A program made the translations under genes and the position numbers. Below are positions 43,701-50,236 of a stretch of 64,000 bases of DNA, piece after piece; within the stretch, counting starts at the first letter, position 1, and each line of letters begins with the position of its first letter. The notes below the pieces were generated by a model. It did no database searches and was not told the DNA's origin. It saw only the letters and a list, made by a program, of their open reading frames with translations. Source of the stretch: Kineosporia sp. NBRC 101731 (GTDB lineage Bacteria > Actinomycetota > Actinomycetes > Actinomycetales > Kineosporiaceae); the NCBI RefSeq assembly GCF_030269305.1, contig NZ_BSTC01000006.1:62001-126000 (forward strand), written 5' to 3'.

Positions 43701-46131
43701 ACTGGTTCCGGTGACCGCGACGGTCGGGGAGGTCGCCCGCGCGCTCGGTGATCTGAGTTCCGGTGATCCGGAACCCGATGTGGTGGAGGGTGTCTCGCCG
43801 TGGGTGCGAGCCTTCGGTCACCATGTCGTCCCGGCTTCGGCGCCGTCCTCGGTGCCGGCCCGGCGGGCCTGGCAGATGGACGGTCTGGAGGGGCATCCCC
43901 TGGCCGAGGAGATCGGCACGGCGTTCTCCTCCCCGAGGCAGGAGGAGGGGCAGGGGCAGGCCACCCGCCTCCTGGCGCTGCCACCGGGCGCTGACCTGCC
44001 ACCGGAACCGGTGGTGCGCGTCCTGAAAGCCTCTGCCGCCGACCGGATGCCCCTGGTCGTGCTGCATCACGGAGGCGTCGGCGCCGCGATCGGCCGCAGC
44101 CTCGCGGCGGAGTACCCGGACGCTGACATCCTCGTGCTGGACGTACCGCCGACCCCGGACGGGGTGCGGGCGGCCGCGGCCGAAGCCGCCACCGCCTGGC
44201 GGGGGCACCACGAGATCGTCCACGCCGCCGAGGGTTCCCGGATGCGACCGGTGAGCACGCTGCTCGAGGTGCCGGCCGGTTCCGGGGCGTCGCTCGGGGA
44301 GGAAGGGGCGGTGGCCGGTCGTGGTGACGTCGTCGTGGTGTCGGGCGGGGCCCACGGCATCGGCCTGGAGTGCGCGCTCGCGCTGGGAGCGGCCACCGGC
44401 GCCCGGATGGTGTTGCTCGGTCGCAGTCCGGCCACCGCCGCCACGGTCCGGAGCGGGCTGGCCCGGTTCGCGCCGGAAAGCGTTGTCTACGAGCAGGTGG
44501 ATGTCACGGATGCCGCCGGCGTCCGGACGGTGATGGCGAGGGTGGCCGAACGGATCGGCCCGGTGCGAGGGCTTCTCCACGCAGCCGGCCGCAATGTGCC
44601 CGCGCTGATCGCGGACATCACCACCGAGGGTTTGCGGGAGACCCTGGCCCCGAAGATCACGGGCTTCGAGAACCTGGTCGCCTGCGTGGATCCCGGCCAG
44701 TTGCGTTTCGTCGTCACCTTCGGGTCGGTGATCGCGCGCACCGGTCTGGCCGGACAGGCGGAATATGCGATCGCCAACGAGTGGCTGGGCCGGCGTTGCC
44801 GGGAGCTGACGCGGTCGCGGCCCCGGGTGCGGTGGCTGAACGTCGGCTGGTCGGTATGGGAGGGCACCGGGATGGGAGAGCACCTGGGAGCGGTCGACCG
44901 GCTGCGCCGGCAGGGCGTGGCCCCCATCCCGACCGGTACCGGAACCGATTGGCTACTCAGGCTTCTTGCTACGCCCGGACTCCCGCCGGACGTCATGGTC
45001 AGCGGTCGGCTGCCAGCCGGGCCGGGACTGGCCCGCCCGGCCGGTGCCGATCCGGGCGGCCGGTTCCTGGAGACCCTGCGCAGCCACACACCCCAGGTGG
45101 AACTGATCGCGGACTCGGCCGTGTCGCTGGGCACCGACCAGGCCCTGGCCGACCACCGGGTCGATGGCGTGGTCCTGCTCCCGGCGGTGCTCGGGCTGGA
45201 GGCGATGGCGCAGGCCGCCGTCGAGGTAGGGGCCAAACCGGTGCCCGGAACCTTCCGGGATCTGCGCCTGGCCGCGCCGGTGACCGTGCCCGAGCGAGGC
45301 AGTCGCACGGTTCGGGTGGCCGTGCTCGCCGGTGACGACGGCAGCGTGCGCGCCGTGTTGCGCAGTGAGGAGACGGGTTTCTCGACAGATCATTTCGCCG
45401 CCACGCAGACAGCCCTCGAGGCGAAGGACAGCGGCCCGGGCCGGACGCTGCCACCGGGCCGACCGATGCCGGCCGCCGGGTTGTACGGATCGTTGTTCTT
45501 CCACGGGCCGAGATTCGCCCGGGTGCGCGGGCTGTACCGGCTCGGTGCCTACGAGGTGCTGGCGACGGTCGGTACCGATCCGGGGGCCCGGTGGTTCGGT
45601 GAGTTCCTCGACCAGCGGCTGGTGCTCGGCGATCCGGCCGCCCGGGACGCGATGATCCATGTGCTCCAGGCCTGTGTCCCCGACCGTCGGGTGCTGCCGG
45701 TGTCGGTGGACCGGGTCACCGTGCACGCCCGTGCGGAGGGGGAGATCACCGTGCACGCGGTCCAGATGTCGCAGGACGAGACGGATTTCGTCTTCGACGT
45801 GACGGCCTCGGACGTGACCGGTGTGCTCCTCGAGCGGTGGAGCGGGCTGAGGGTGCGCTCGGTCGGTCCTCTCGACTGTTCCGGTCTGGCGCTGCCGCTG
45901 GTCGGGCCGCTGGTGACCCGTGCCCTCAATACGGGGGACGAGGGCTACGACGTCCGGGTGGTGCCGGCCGGGCCGGGAGAACCCGGCGTGATCGAGCAGT
46001 TCCGGCTCGTCGGCGCCCCCGGCTCTCGCGCGGGGGTGAGCTGGCACCGGGGCACCGGGGCGACCTCGCCGGAAGGTGCCCTGCGACTGGATACGGCCGC
46101 GGGACCGATCACGGTGGAGGTCGCACGATGA
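40726..46131 (+). CDS. pksE: Iterative type I enediyne polyketide synthase, no visible PPTase domain
   Basis: The 1801-residue synthase has the enediyne domain order KS-AT-ACP-KR-DH. KS: Cys215 (DGACASSL), His348 (EGHGTG) and His385 (NIGHTKAA). AT: Ser654 in GHSVGE, then HAFHS. ACP: Ser970 in LHLSSL. KR: SGGAHGIG from 1206 and Tyr1347 in EYAIANEW. DH: His1477 in DHRVDGVVLLP and the later GDPAARDAMIHVLQACVPDRR. Enediyne PKSs are usually about 1900-2000 residues and end in an integrated 4'-phosphopantetheinyl transferase. Here the dehydratase ends near residue 1706 and only 95 residues follow, without the expected acidic metal-binding and Lys-rich motifs. So the ACP must be activated in trans if the enzyme works. 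Its start overlaps unbU and its stop overlaps the thioesterase gene. Confidence 0.95.
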   Translation: MRPGADDVVIAGMACRYPDADDPARLWENVLSTRRAFRRMPPGRLSLDEYGGEGPDSTYVTHAAVLEGWEFDRHRFRVPGDIFRAVDLTHWLALETCSEALRDAGLPDGEGLDRDRVGVVLGNSLTGEFSRAALLRTRWPYLRRSIEQALLDQGGAGLSSEAREALLTSVEARVKGPFPVPSEETLAGGLANTVAGRVCNHFDFHGTGFTVDGACASSLVAVATGADAITAGRLDVVLAGGVDLSLDPFEMVGFARLGALSRGGMRVYDAAPTGFLPGEGCGVVVLCRAGFAKEHRMPVYARLLGWGLSSDGHGGLTRPEPRGQRLAIERAHEMAGLAPSASELIEGHGTGTAVGDEVELRALTAARGPGAPRAVLGTVKANIGHTKAAAGVAGLIKATLAVHHATLPPTTGVHEPHELLRREDASLEVLSRSRPWTSAERYAGVSAFGFGGINAHVVLGAAGARGTRRASRPDPRLTVRPPGYEVVVCSASDSGALARQLREIERVAARLGHGELTDLAADRARHSRGTDEARCALAVATPDELHALAGYAAGLVETGTRVVVDPVRRLFLGAGAPARVALLFPGQAAPCYPGAGPVGDLHELPSRLSAPMPVDPGTVPDTALAQPAVIRSCLAGLSWIEELGAGVDVAVGHSVGEIAALVWAGALTIDGALELTAVRGRAMSASGHEVKGGMLGLSTDVESARELLAGQVVVAADNGEHQTVVAGPRDDLETVAARARDRGLTATWVPVAHAFHSPAMADAAGPLRSELARTAPVGRPELPVVSTITGRLWGPGDEVSDLLVRQLTEPVRWREALNRVQADLLVEVGPGQVLAGLAGPTGRPVVSMDIGSGSAAGLAAATAALFAAGAVPDVHPWFARRPCRPFDPAREPVFLTSPCQVEVTVRVPVPSGGSVTSPAGEPGPGPTDEIRDAGTDLLSVVRQRVAGAAELAPELIAESTGLMADLHLSSLRITQLAGDLMRDLDLPAPPGQLVPVTATVGEVARALGDLSSGDPEPDVVEGVSPWVRAFGHHVVPASAPSSVPARRAWQMDGLEGHPLAEEIGTAFSSPRQEEGQGQATRLLALPPGADLPPEPVVRVLKASAADRMPLVVLHHGGVGAAIGRSLAAEYPDADILVLDVPPTPDGVRAAAAEAATAWRGHHEIVHAAEGSRMRPVSTLLEVPAGSGASLGEEGAVAGRGDVVVVSGGAHGIGLECALALGAATGARMVLLGRSPATAATVRSGLARFAPESVVYEQVDVTDAAGVRTVMARVAERIGPVRGLLHAAGRNVPALIADITTEGLRETLAPKITGFENLVACVDPGQLRFVVTFGSVIARTGLAGQAEYAIANEWLGRRCRELTRSRPRVRWLNVGWSVWEGTGMGEHLGAVDRLRRQGVAPIPTGTGTDWLLRLLATPGLPPDVMVSGRLPAGPGLARPAGADPGGRFLETLRSHTPQVELIADSAVSLGTDQALADHRVDGVVLLPAVLGLEAMAQAAVEVGAKPVPGTFRDLRLAAPVTVPERGSRTVRVAVLAGDDGSVRAVLRSEETGFSTDHFAATQTALEAKDSGPGRTLPPGRPMPAAGLYGSLFFHGPRFARVRGLYRLGAYEVLATVGTDPGARWFGEFLDQRLVLGDPAARDAMIHVLQACVPDRRVLPVSVDRVTVHARAEGEITVHAVQMSQDETDFVFDVTASDVTGVLLERWSGLRVRSVGPLDCSGLALPLVGPLVTRALNTGDEGYDVRVVPAGPGEPGVIEQFRLVGAPGSRAGVSWHRGTGATSPEGALRLDTAAGPITVEVAR

Positions 46132-46625
46132 GCGCACATCCCTACTACGCGCACCGGCACCGGGTGACGCTGGACGAGACCAACCTGGTGGGTAACGTCT
46201 ACTTCGCGCACTACCTGCGGTGGCAGGGGCATTGCCGGGAGAACTTCCTGGCCGATCATGCCCCGGGGGTGATCGCCGCGCTGGCGTCGGGCCTGGCCCT
46301 GGTCACGCTCGACTGCTCGGCCGAGTTCTTCGCGGAGGGCCAGGCCCTGGACGTCGTGGAGATACGGATGCGTCTGGACTCGCAGACCGGTCACCGGCTG
46401 ACGATGTCCTACGACTACGTGCGCACCCTCCCGGCGCCCGAGATACTCCTGGCCCGCGGTACCCAGTCGGTGGCGGTCATGGAGCGGGGGGCGGAAGGAC
46501 TGAGGCCGGTCCGGATACCGGACGAGCTCACGAAGGCTCTTGATCCGTACCGGTTCCGGGCCGACGGTGGACAGCCGGCCCGGAACGCTCAGAGTGCGGC
46601 CGGCACCGGGACGGTCTCGGGCTGA
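46128..46625 (+). CDS. tebC: Enediyne hot-dog thioesterase (TebC/E10-like)
   Basis: The 165-residue hot-dog-fold thioesterase releases the nascent polyene from PksE. The signature is present in order: D16-E-T-N19, GNVYFAHYLRWQG (22-34) and C36-R37-E38. Asn19 and Arg37 correspond, as I recall, to residues important in CalE7-type enzymes, which lack the usual acidic nucleophile. The ATG overlaps the pksE stop (ATGA), so the two are translationally coupled. Its last 37 bases overlap the end of the convergent membrane-protein gene. Confidence 0.93.
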   Translation: MSAHPYYAHRHRVTLDETNLVGNVYFAHYLRWQGHCRENFLADHAPGVIAALASGLALVTLDCSAEFFAEGQALDVVEIRMRLDSQTGHRLTMSYDYVRTLPAPEILLARGTQSVAVMERGAEGLRPVRIPDELTKALDPYRFRADGGQPARNAQSAAGTGTVSG

Positions 46626-47350
46626 TCCTCCGCCGCGAGCGCGCCGGCGGTGCCGGTCTCCCAGGAGGCCCGCACCGCGGCCCGTTCCCGCCACAGGTGT
46701 CGGAGGGCAACGGCGAAGATCGCGGTCCCGACGATGTTGGCCAGGAAGTGCCACCAGATCCGGTAGGTCCACAGCCCGGGCCCGGGCGGCATCAGGCCCA
46801 GCCAGGTGGACAGGCCGATCGGCCGGGCCGCTCCCAGGCCGACCGAGAGGGTCAGCACCAGGTGCTCGACGCCGTGGATGCCCTGCATCCAGGTGCCCAT
46901 CACACCCCACCGGCGCGACCGGGTTCCGAGCGTGTGCCGCGTGATCAGCGCAACGCCGACGATACCGGCGAGGAAGATCGAGTTGCCGACGAAATGCAGG
47001 ATCTCCATACCGAAACCGGGTGTGTCGGTGGTGAACGAGCTGAATCCCCGGGCCAGGCCGTCACCCCACGGCGTCATCCAGGGCTTGGCCTCCGGATGCA
47101 TCGCCCAGTACCCCACCTGGGCGATGTGCTCCTGCACGTGCCCCAGCTGGCCGATCACGCCGGCTCCGATCACGGCCAGGCTGGCCCGGTACACCCAGAG
47201 CTGGCCGGGGCGTCGCCCGGCGACGGCCAGGCGCAGGACAGCAGCCCACATGACGATCGCCCAGAGCCCGAGTCCGGCGGCGCCCAAGGTGTCCCACAGA
47301 GACGCCTGTCCGCCCGCCATCTGCATCGGTTGGTCCATGTCCATAGTCAC
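46589..47350 (-). CDS. Polytopic membrane protein with conserved-looking histidines
   Basis: The 253-residue product has about six transmembrane helices. His residues lie at helix ends in three places: LGHVQEHIAQVGYW, MQGIHGVEHLVLTL and RIWWHFLANIVG. The N-terminus is Met-rich (MTMDMDQPMQM). Paired membrane histidines suggest a metal or haem site, but no family could be assigned firmly. GTG 47350 follows GGAGG; ATG 47344 is an alternative. It converges with the thioesterase (37-bp overlap) and is divergent from the KR-like gene, so it is probably part of the locus. Confidence 0.75.
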   Translation of the reverse strand: MTMDMDQPMQMAGGQASLWDTLGAAGLGLWAIVMWAAVLRLAVAGRRPGQLWVYRASLAVIGAGVIGQLGHVQEHIAQVGYWAMHPEAKPWMTPWGDGLARGFSSFTTDTPGFGMEILHFVGNSIFLAGIVGVALITRHTLGTRSRRWGVMGTWMQGIHGVEHLVLTLSVGLGAARPIGLSTWLGLMPPGPGLWTYRIWWHFLANIVGTAIFAVALRHLWRERAAVRASWETGTAGALAAEDQPETVPVPAAL

Positions 47351-47385
47351 CGGCAGTCCTCCAGAACGTGGAAAGGATCTGAAAA

Positions 47386-47399
47386 TGCCTTTAAAGGCA
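47386..47399. promoter_or_regulatory. 14-bp palindrome in the divergent promoter
   Basis: TGCCTTTAAAGGCA is a perfect palindrome with an AT core in otherwise GC-rich DNA, 36 bp upstream of the membrane-protein start and 93 bp upstream of the KR-like gene. It is a candidate operator controlling both. Confidence 0.45.
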
Positions 47400-47491
47400 A
47401 TGGTTACGCTACGGTCGCGAGCCGGGTGGGATTACTCGGACGTTGCTCTGTCGGCTCCCGGGCGGAATATTCCGACGGCGGGGCGGTTCTG

Positions 47492-48943
47492 ATGACTCTG
47501 CCCGCGACAGATCTCACCTTCGCGCCGACCGGCTCCGGTCAGCGCCCCGGTCCCGACGGCGATTCCGTGCTCGTGACGGCGGAGGGTGAGGCCCGGGTGA
47601 AGCTGGGTGAGACCTGGCGGCCCGGTGATGCCGGGCTGCTCCTGGACGGGGTGCGGTGGGCCCTGGCGGCCGGGGTGCCCCTGGTGCTGGAGCACGGGGG
47701 TGCCGGCGGTGGGAGTCTGCTGTGGGCGGCTCGCGCCGAGCATCCAGGCCTGCGGGTGAGGGAAGTGGGCCCCTCACCCGGTTGGCGTCACGTTCCCCTC
47801 GAGATTGCCGTCGGACCGCCGCGCATCGAGGGCCTCGCCATCACCGGAGGGCTGGGCGGGATCGGCCGGCATCTGGCGGCCCGGTCGGCGGGCTCCTTCC
47901 GTTCGGCCGGTCGGGGAATTGTGGCCGGTTCGGGTGGTGTGGCCGGTTCGGATGGTGCGGCCGGTTCGGATGGTGCGGCCGGTTCGGGTGGTGCGGTCGG
48001 TTCGGGTGGTGCGGTCGGTTCGGGTGGTGCGGTCGGGCCCGGTGGTGCGGTCGGACCGGGAACCGGACGGGTGTGGCTGGTCGACCGGCGTCCCGTCACC
48101 GGTCACCTGCCCGCCGGCGCGCTCTCGAGCACCGCTGACGTGGCCGCACGGGTTCCCGAACGGCCCTGGCCCGTGACCCATCTCGTGCAGGCGGCCGGCC
48201 GTCTGGACCTGACCCCGGTGCTGGACCTGGATGTCGCGGTGCTGGAGGAGAGCGCGGTCGAGAAGGCCGTGGCGCTGCGGCGGTGGGTGACGGCGCTGGC
48301 CCCTCAAGGGCTTCGCTCGGTGGTGGCGTTCGGCTCGGTGGAGTCCCGGCGTCCCCACCCGATGTTCGGGGCCTATGCATTGACGAACGAGTTGTTGCGA
48401 CGGGAGGCGGCCCGGTTGCGCCCGGAGTTCCCGGGGGTACGGATCGTTGTGGCCGAGTGGTCGCTGTGGGAGGGGGTCGGGATGGCCGCGGCCAGTGCCC
48501 AGGCGGCCGCGGGTGCGGGTTTCGCCGTCGTACCGGCCGGCTGGGGCGCCGATGTGACCTTCGCGTTGCTCGACGAGCGGAACCGGGTGCCGCCCGACAT
48601 CGCCCTGGGTGGGCCGCAGTCCGGTCCGGGCCGGGAGGTCTGTGGCATCGGGGGAGTGGGTGGTACCGCGCTGATCGGCGGTGACGGCCCCGGCGGCGTG
48701 TCGGTCGGAGCGGGAGGGACGAGCAGCCCGGACCGCTCCGGTCAGGACAGTCAGCGACTGGACCGACTGGACCGGCTGGTGCGGATCTGCCGACCGCCGT
48801 CCGGGGCGAGGCACCGGCGACTCGGCCTCGGCGAATCCGGTGGCCCGGCAGGCAATGTGGCGCGTGCGGTGGTGCGTGGGCGGCAGGTGACGACGTCCCG
48901 GGCGGTGAACTGGCCCGGCGGATCCGCGCGGAACGCGGGTTGA
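47492..48943 (+). CDS. Free-standing ketoreductase-like protein related to the PksE KR region
   Basis: The 483-residue protein parallels the part of PksE before and through its KR. It has a structural subdomain with VPLVLEHGGAGGG (compare MPLVVLHHGGVG in PksE), a nucleotide-binding GGLGGIG, an HLVQAAGRLD segment and catalytic-type Ser282 (FGSVESRR) and Tyr295/Asn299 (GAYALTNELL). AEWSLWEGVGM matches the PksE GWSVWEGTGM. A Gly/Ser/Ala/Val hexapeptide repeat interrupts the Rossmann fold after GGLGGIG, and the segment up to the catalytic Ser is shortened. Residues after about 380 are low in complexity. It may be a stand-alone reductase, a chaperone-like partner or a degenerating duplicate. Confidence 0.75.
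   Translation: MTLPATDLTFAPTGSGQRPGPDGDSVLVTAEGEARVKLGETWRPGDAGLLLDGVRWALAAGVPLVLEHGGAGGGSLLWAARAEHPGLRVREVGPSPGWRHVPLEIAVGPPRIEGLAITGGLGGIGRHLAARSAGSFRSAGRGIVAGSGGVAGSDGAAGSDGAAGSGGAVGSGGAVGSGGAVGPGGAVGPGTGRVWLVDRRPVTGHLPAGALSSTADVAARVPERPWPVTHLVQAAGRLDLTPVLDLDVAVLEESAVEKAVALRRWVTALAPQGLRSVVAFGSVESRRPHPMFGAYALTNELLRREAARLRPEFPGVRIVVAEWSLWEGVGMAAASAQAAAGAGFAVVPAGWGADVTFALLDERNRVPPDIALGGPQSGPGREVCGIGGVGGTALIGGDGPGGVSVGAGGTSSPDRSGQDSQRLDRLDRLVRICRPPSGARHRRLGLGESGGPAGNVARAVVRGRQVTTSRAVNWPGGSARNAG
47921..48064 (+). repeat. 18-bp coding repeat in the KR-like gene
   Basis: About seven in-frame 18-bp units (core GGTTCGGGTGGTGCGGTC) encode Ala/Val-Val/Ala-Gly-Ser/Pro-Gly/Asp-Gly. The array lies in the nucleotide-binding half of the Rossmann fold, where PksE has no such insert. 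Confidence 0.85.
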
Positions 48944-48950
48944 GCGGCGC

Positions 48951-49026
48951 GCGGACCGGGGTGGATCGCGGACCGGGGTGGATCGCGGACCGGGCGGCGC
49001 GCGGACCGGGTGGAACGCGGACCGAG
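48951..49026. repeat. 16-17-bp tandem repeat between convergent genes
   Basis: Five copies of GCGGACCGGG (starting at 48951, 48968, 48985, 49001 and 49017) are spaced 16-17 bp apart between the KR-like gene and the convergent SRPBCC gene. It is non-coding. Confidence 0.8.
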
Positions 49027-49040
49027 CCGGCCCGGGAACG

Positions 49041-49448
49041 TCAGCGGTCGAGGTGCTGCGCCAGAGCATCCAGGTACTCCGCCCATCCGGTGCTGTATCC
49101 CTCGGCGAGCGAGGGCGGTGGATCGTGATGCGTCAGCTCGAGCCGGGTACCGGAGCCGTGCGGCCACAGTCGTAACGAGACCGTGCTGTCCGGGTAGCCG
49201 GGGTCTTCGAGCCGCCCGTGGAACGATCTCAGCGCCCGGTCCTTCCCGCGGGAGCAGGCACCGATCACGAACCGTTTCGTGTACTCGCCGTCATCCTCGT
49301 GAAAGGTCAGTTCGTAGACCCCGTCCGGGGTACGGCGGGTGGGCGTGAACCAGAGACTGAGATGATCGGTTCCGGTGAGGGCGGACCACACCCGCGACGG
49401 TTGCGCGGGAAGGTCGCGAAGGAGGTGGACGGGTGTACCGGCCGTCAT
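49041..49448 (-). CDS. Small SRPBCC/AHSA1-like protein, candidate CalC-type protector
   Basis: The 135-residue START-fold protein has the AHSA1 pattern: PAQPSRVWSALTGTDHLSLWF near the N-terminus, a central acidic strand (ELTFHEDDGEYTKRF) and a C-terminal helix with GYSTGWAEYLDALAQHL. ATG 49448 is chosen because it overlaps the stop of the HxlR regulator (ATGA). HxlR-SRPBCC pairs are common in actinobacteria. CalC, the calicheamicin self-sacrifice protein, has the same fold and size and a Gly-Trp C-terminal helix, so an enediyne-protection role is a reasonable inference here. Confidence 0.75.
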   Translation of the reverse strand: MTAGTPVHLLRDLPAQPSRVWSALTGTDHLSLWFTPTRRTPDGVYELTFHEDDGEYTKRFVIGACSRGKDRALRSFHGRLEDPGYPDSTVSLRLWPHGSGTRLELTHHDPPPSLAEGYSTGWAEYLDALAQHLDR

Positions 49449-50116
49449 CCGTCGGTGGCCAGGCCCATCAACCGGGTGCATCGCTCGATCGCCTCGAAAT
49501 CGCCCTGGAGGTTGAGTCGCCCGGTGACGACGGCCTCGAAGGGGCTGAGGAGGCCGGCCCCGATCCGGATGAAGGTGCCGGCGTCGGTGGAGCAGATGAT
49601 GGCGGGGTCGGGTCCGGCGCCCCGACCGGTGACCGCCTTGCCGTCGCGGACCTCGATGTGGAAAGCCTCGTCGTCGACCCGGAACTCGTAGGTCTCATCG
49701 ACCGTGGGTCGGGGCCCGGCCGCCACCATCGCCTCGACGGCGAGGAAACCCCAGGCAGCACGCGTGTAACCGCTGACCGCGATGTCGTCGTCCAGACGTT
49801 GCAGCCCCCACCGGGCCAGCGCCAGCACCGGCTGGCGCAGCCCCGCGCCGAGCGCCGTGAGCTGGTAGACCTTGCCCCGGCCGTCGCCCTCCACCGGGGC
49901 GGAGTCCACGAGGCCCTCGTTGGCCAGGGTCTGCAACCGGCTGGAGAGCAGGTTGGGGCCGAGGCCGGGCAGGTTCTCGGCCAGCTGGTTGAACCGGGCG
50001 GGACCCAGGAGCAGCTCCCGCACGATCAGCAGCGTCCAGCGTTCACCGATCACGTCCAGCGCAGCGGCGAGGCCGCAGAACTGCCCGTACATGCGCTTGT
50101 CGGGAGCGGTGGCCAT
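49445..50116 (-). CDS. HxlR-family regulator with C-terminal SCP2-like domain
   Basis: The 223-residue protein has an HxlR winged helix in residues about 10-105 (LDVIGERWTLLIVRELLLGP, FNQLAENLPGLGPNLLSSRL). An SCP2/sterol-carrier-like domain follows (about 120-220: FRVDDEAFHIEVRDGKAV, GAGLLSPFEAVVTGRLNLQG), a hydrophobic-ligand pocket in this fusion class. The ATG at 50116 is preferred over an upstream extension to 50152, which reads as non-domain sequence. It overlaps the SRPBCC gene it probably controls. Confidence 0.85.
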   Translation of the reverse strand: MATAPDKRMYGQFCGLAAALDVIGERWTLLIVRELLLGPARFNQLAENLPGLGPNLLSSRLQTLANEGLVDSAPVEGDGRGKVYQLTALGAGLRQPVLALARWGLQRLDDDIAVSGYTRAAWGFLAVEAMVAAGPRPTVDETYEFRVDDEAFHIEVRDGKAVTGRGAGPDPAIICSTDAGTFIRIGAGLLSPFEAVVTGRLNLQGDFEAIERCTRLMGLATDG

Positions 50117-50236
50117 GGTGGTATCCGTTCGCGGGCCGGGCGGTGCACGCACCGGTTCCGGGCAGGTCGATCCTCAAAGAGATAGTCACCATGGTACGTC
50201 CCTCGGTCAGGCGATCACCAGGCCGGGCGGGGCGCG

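Noticed and set aside
46697-47491. Plus-strand extension upstream of the KR-like gene (frame open from 46697)
   Set aside because: The extension is antisense to the membrane-protein gene and lacks KR-family features; the ATG at 47492 fits the family start.
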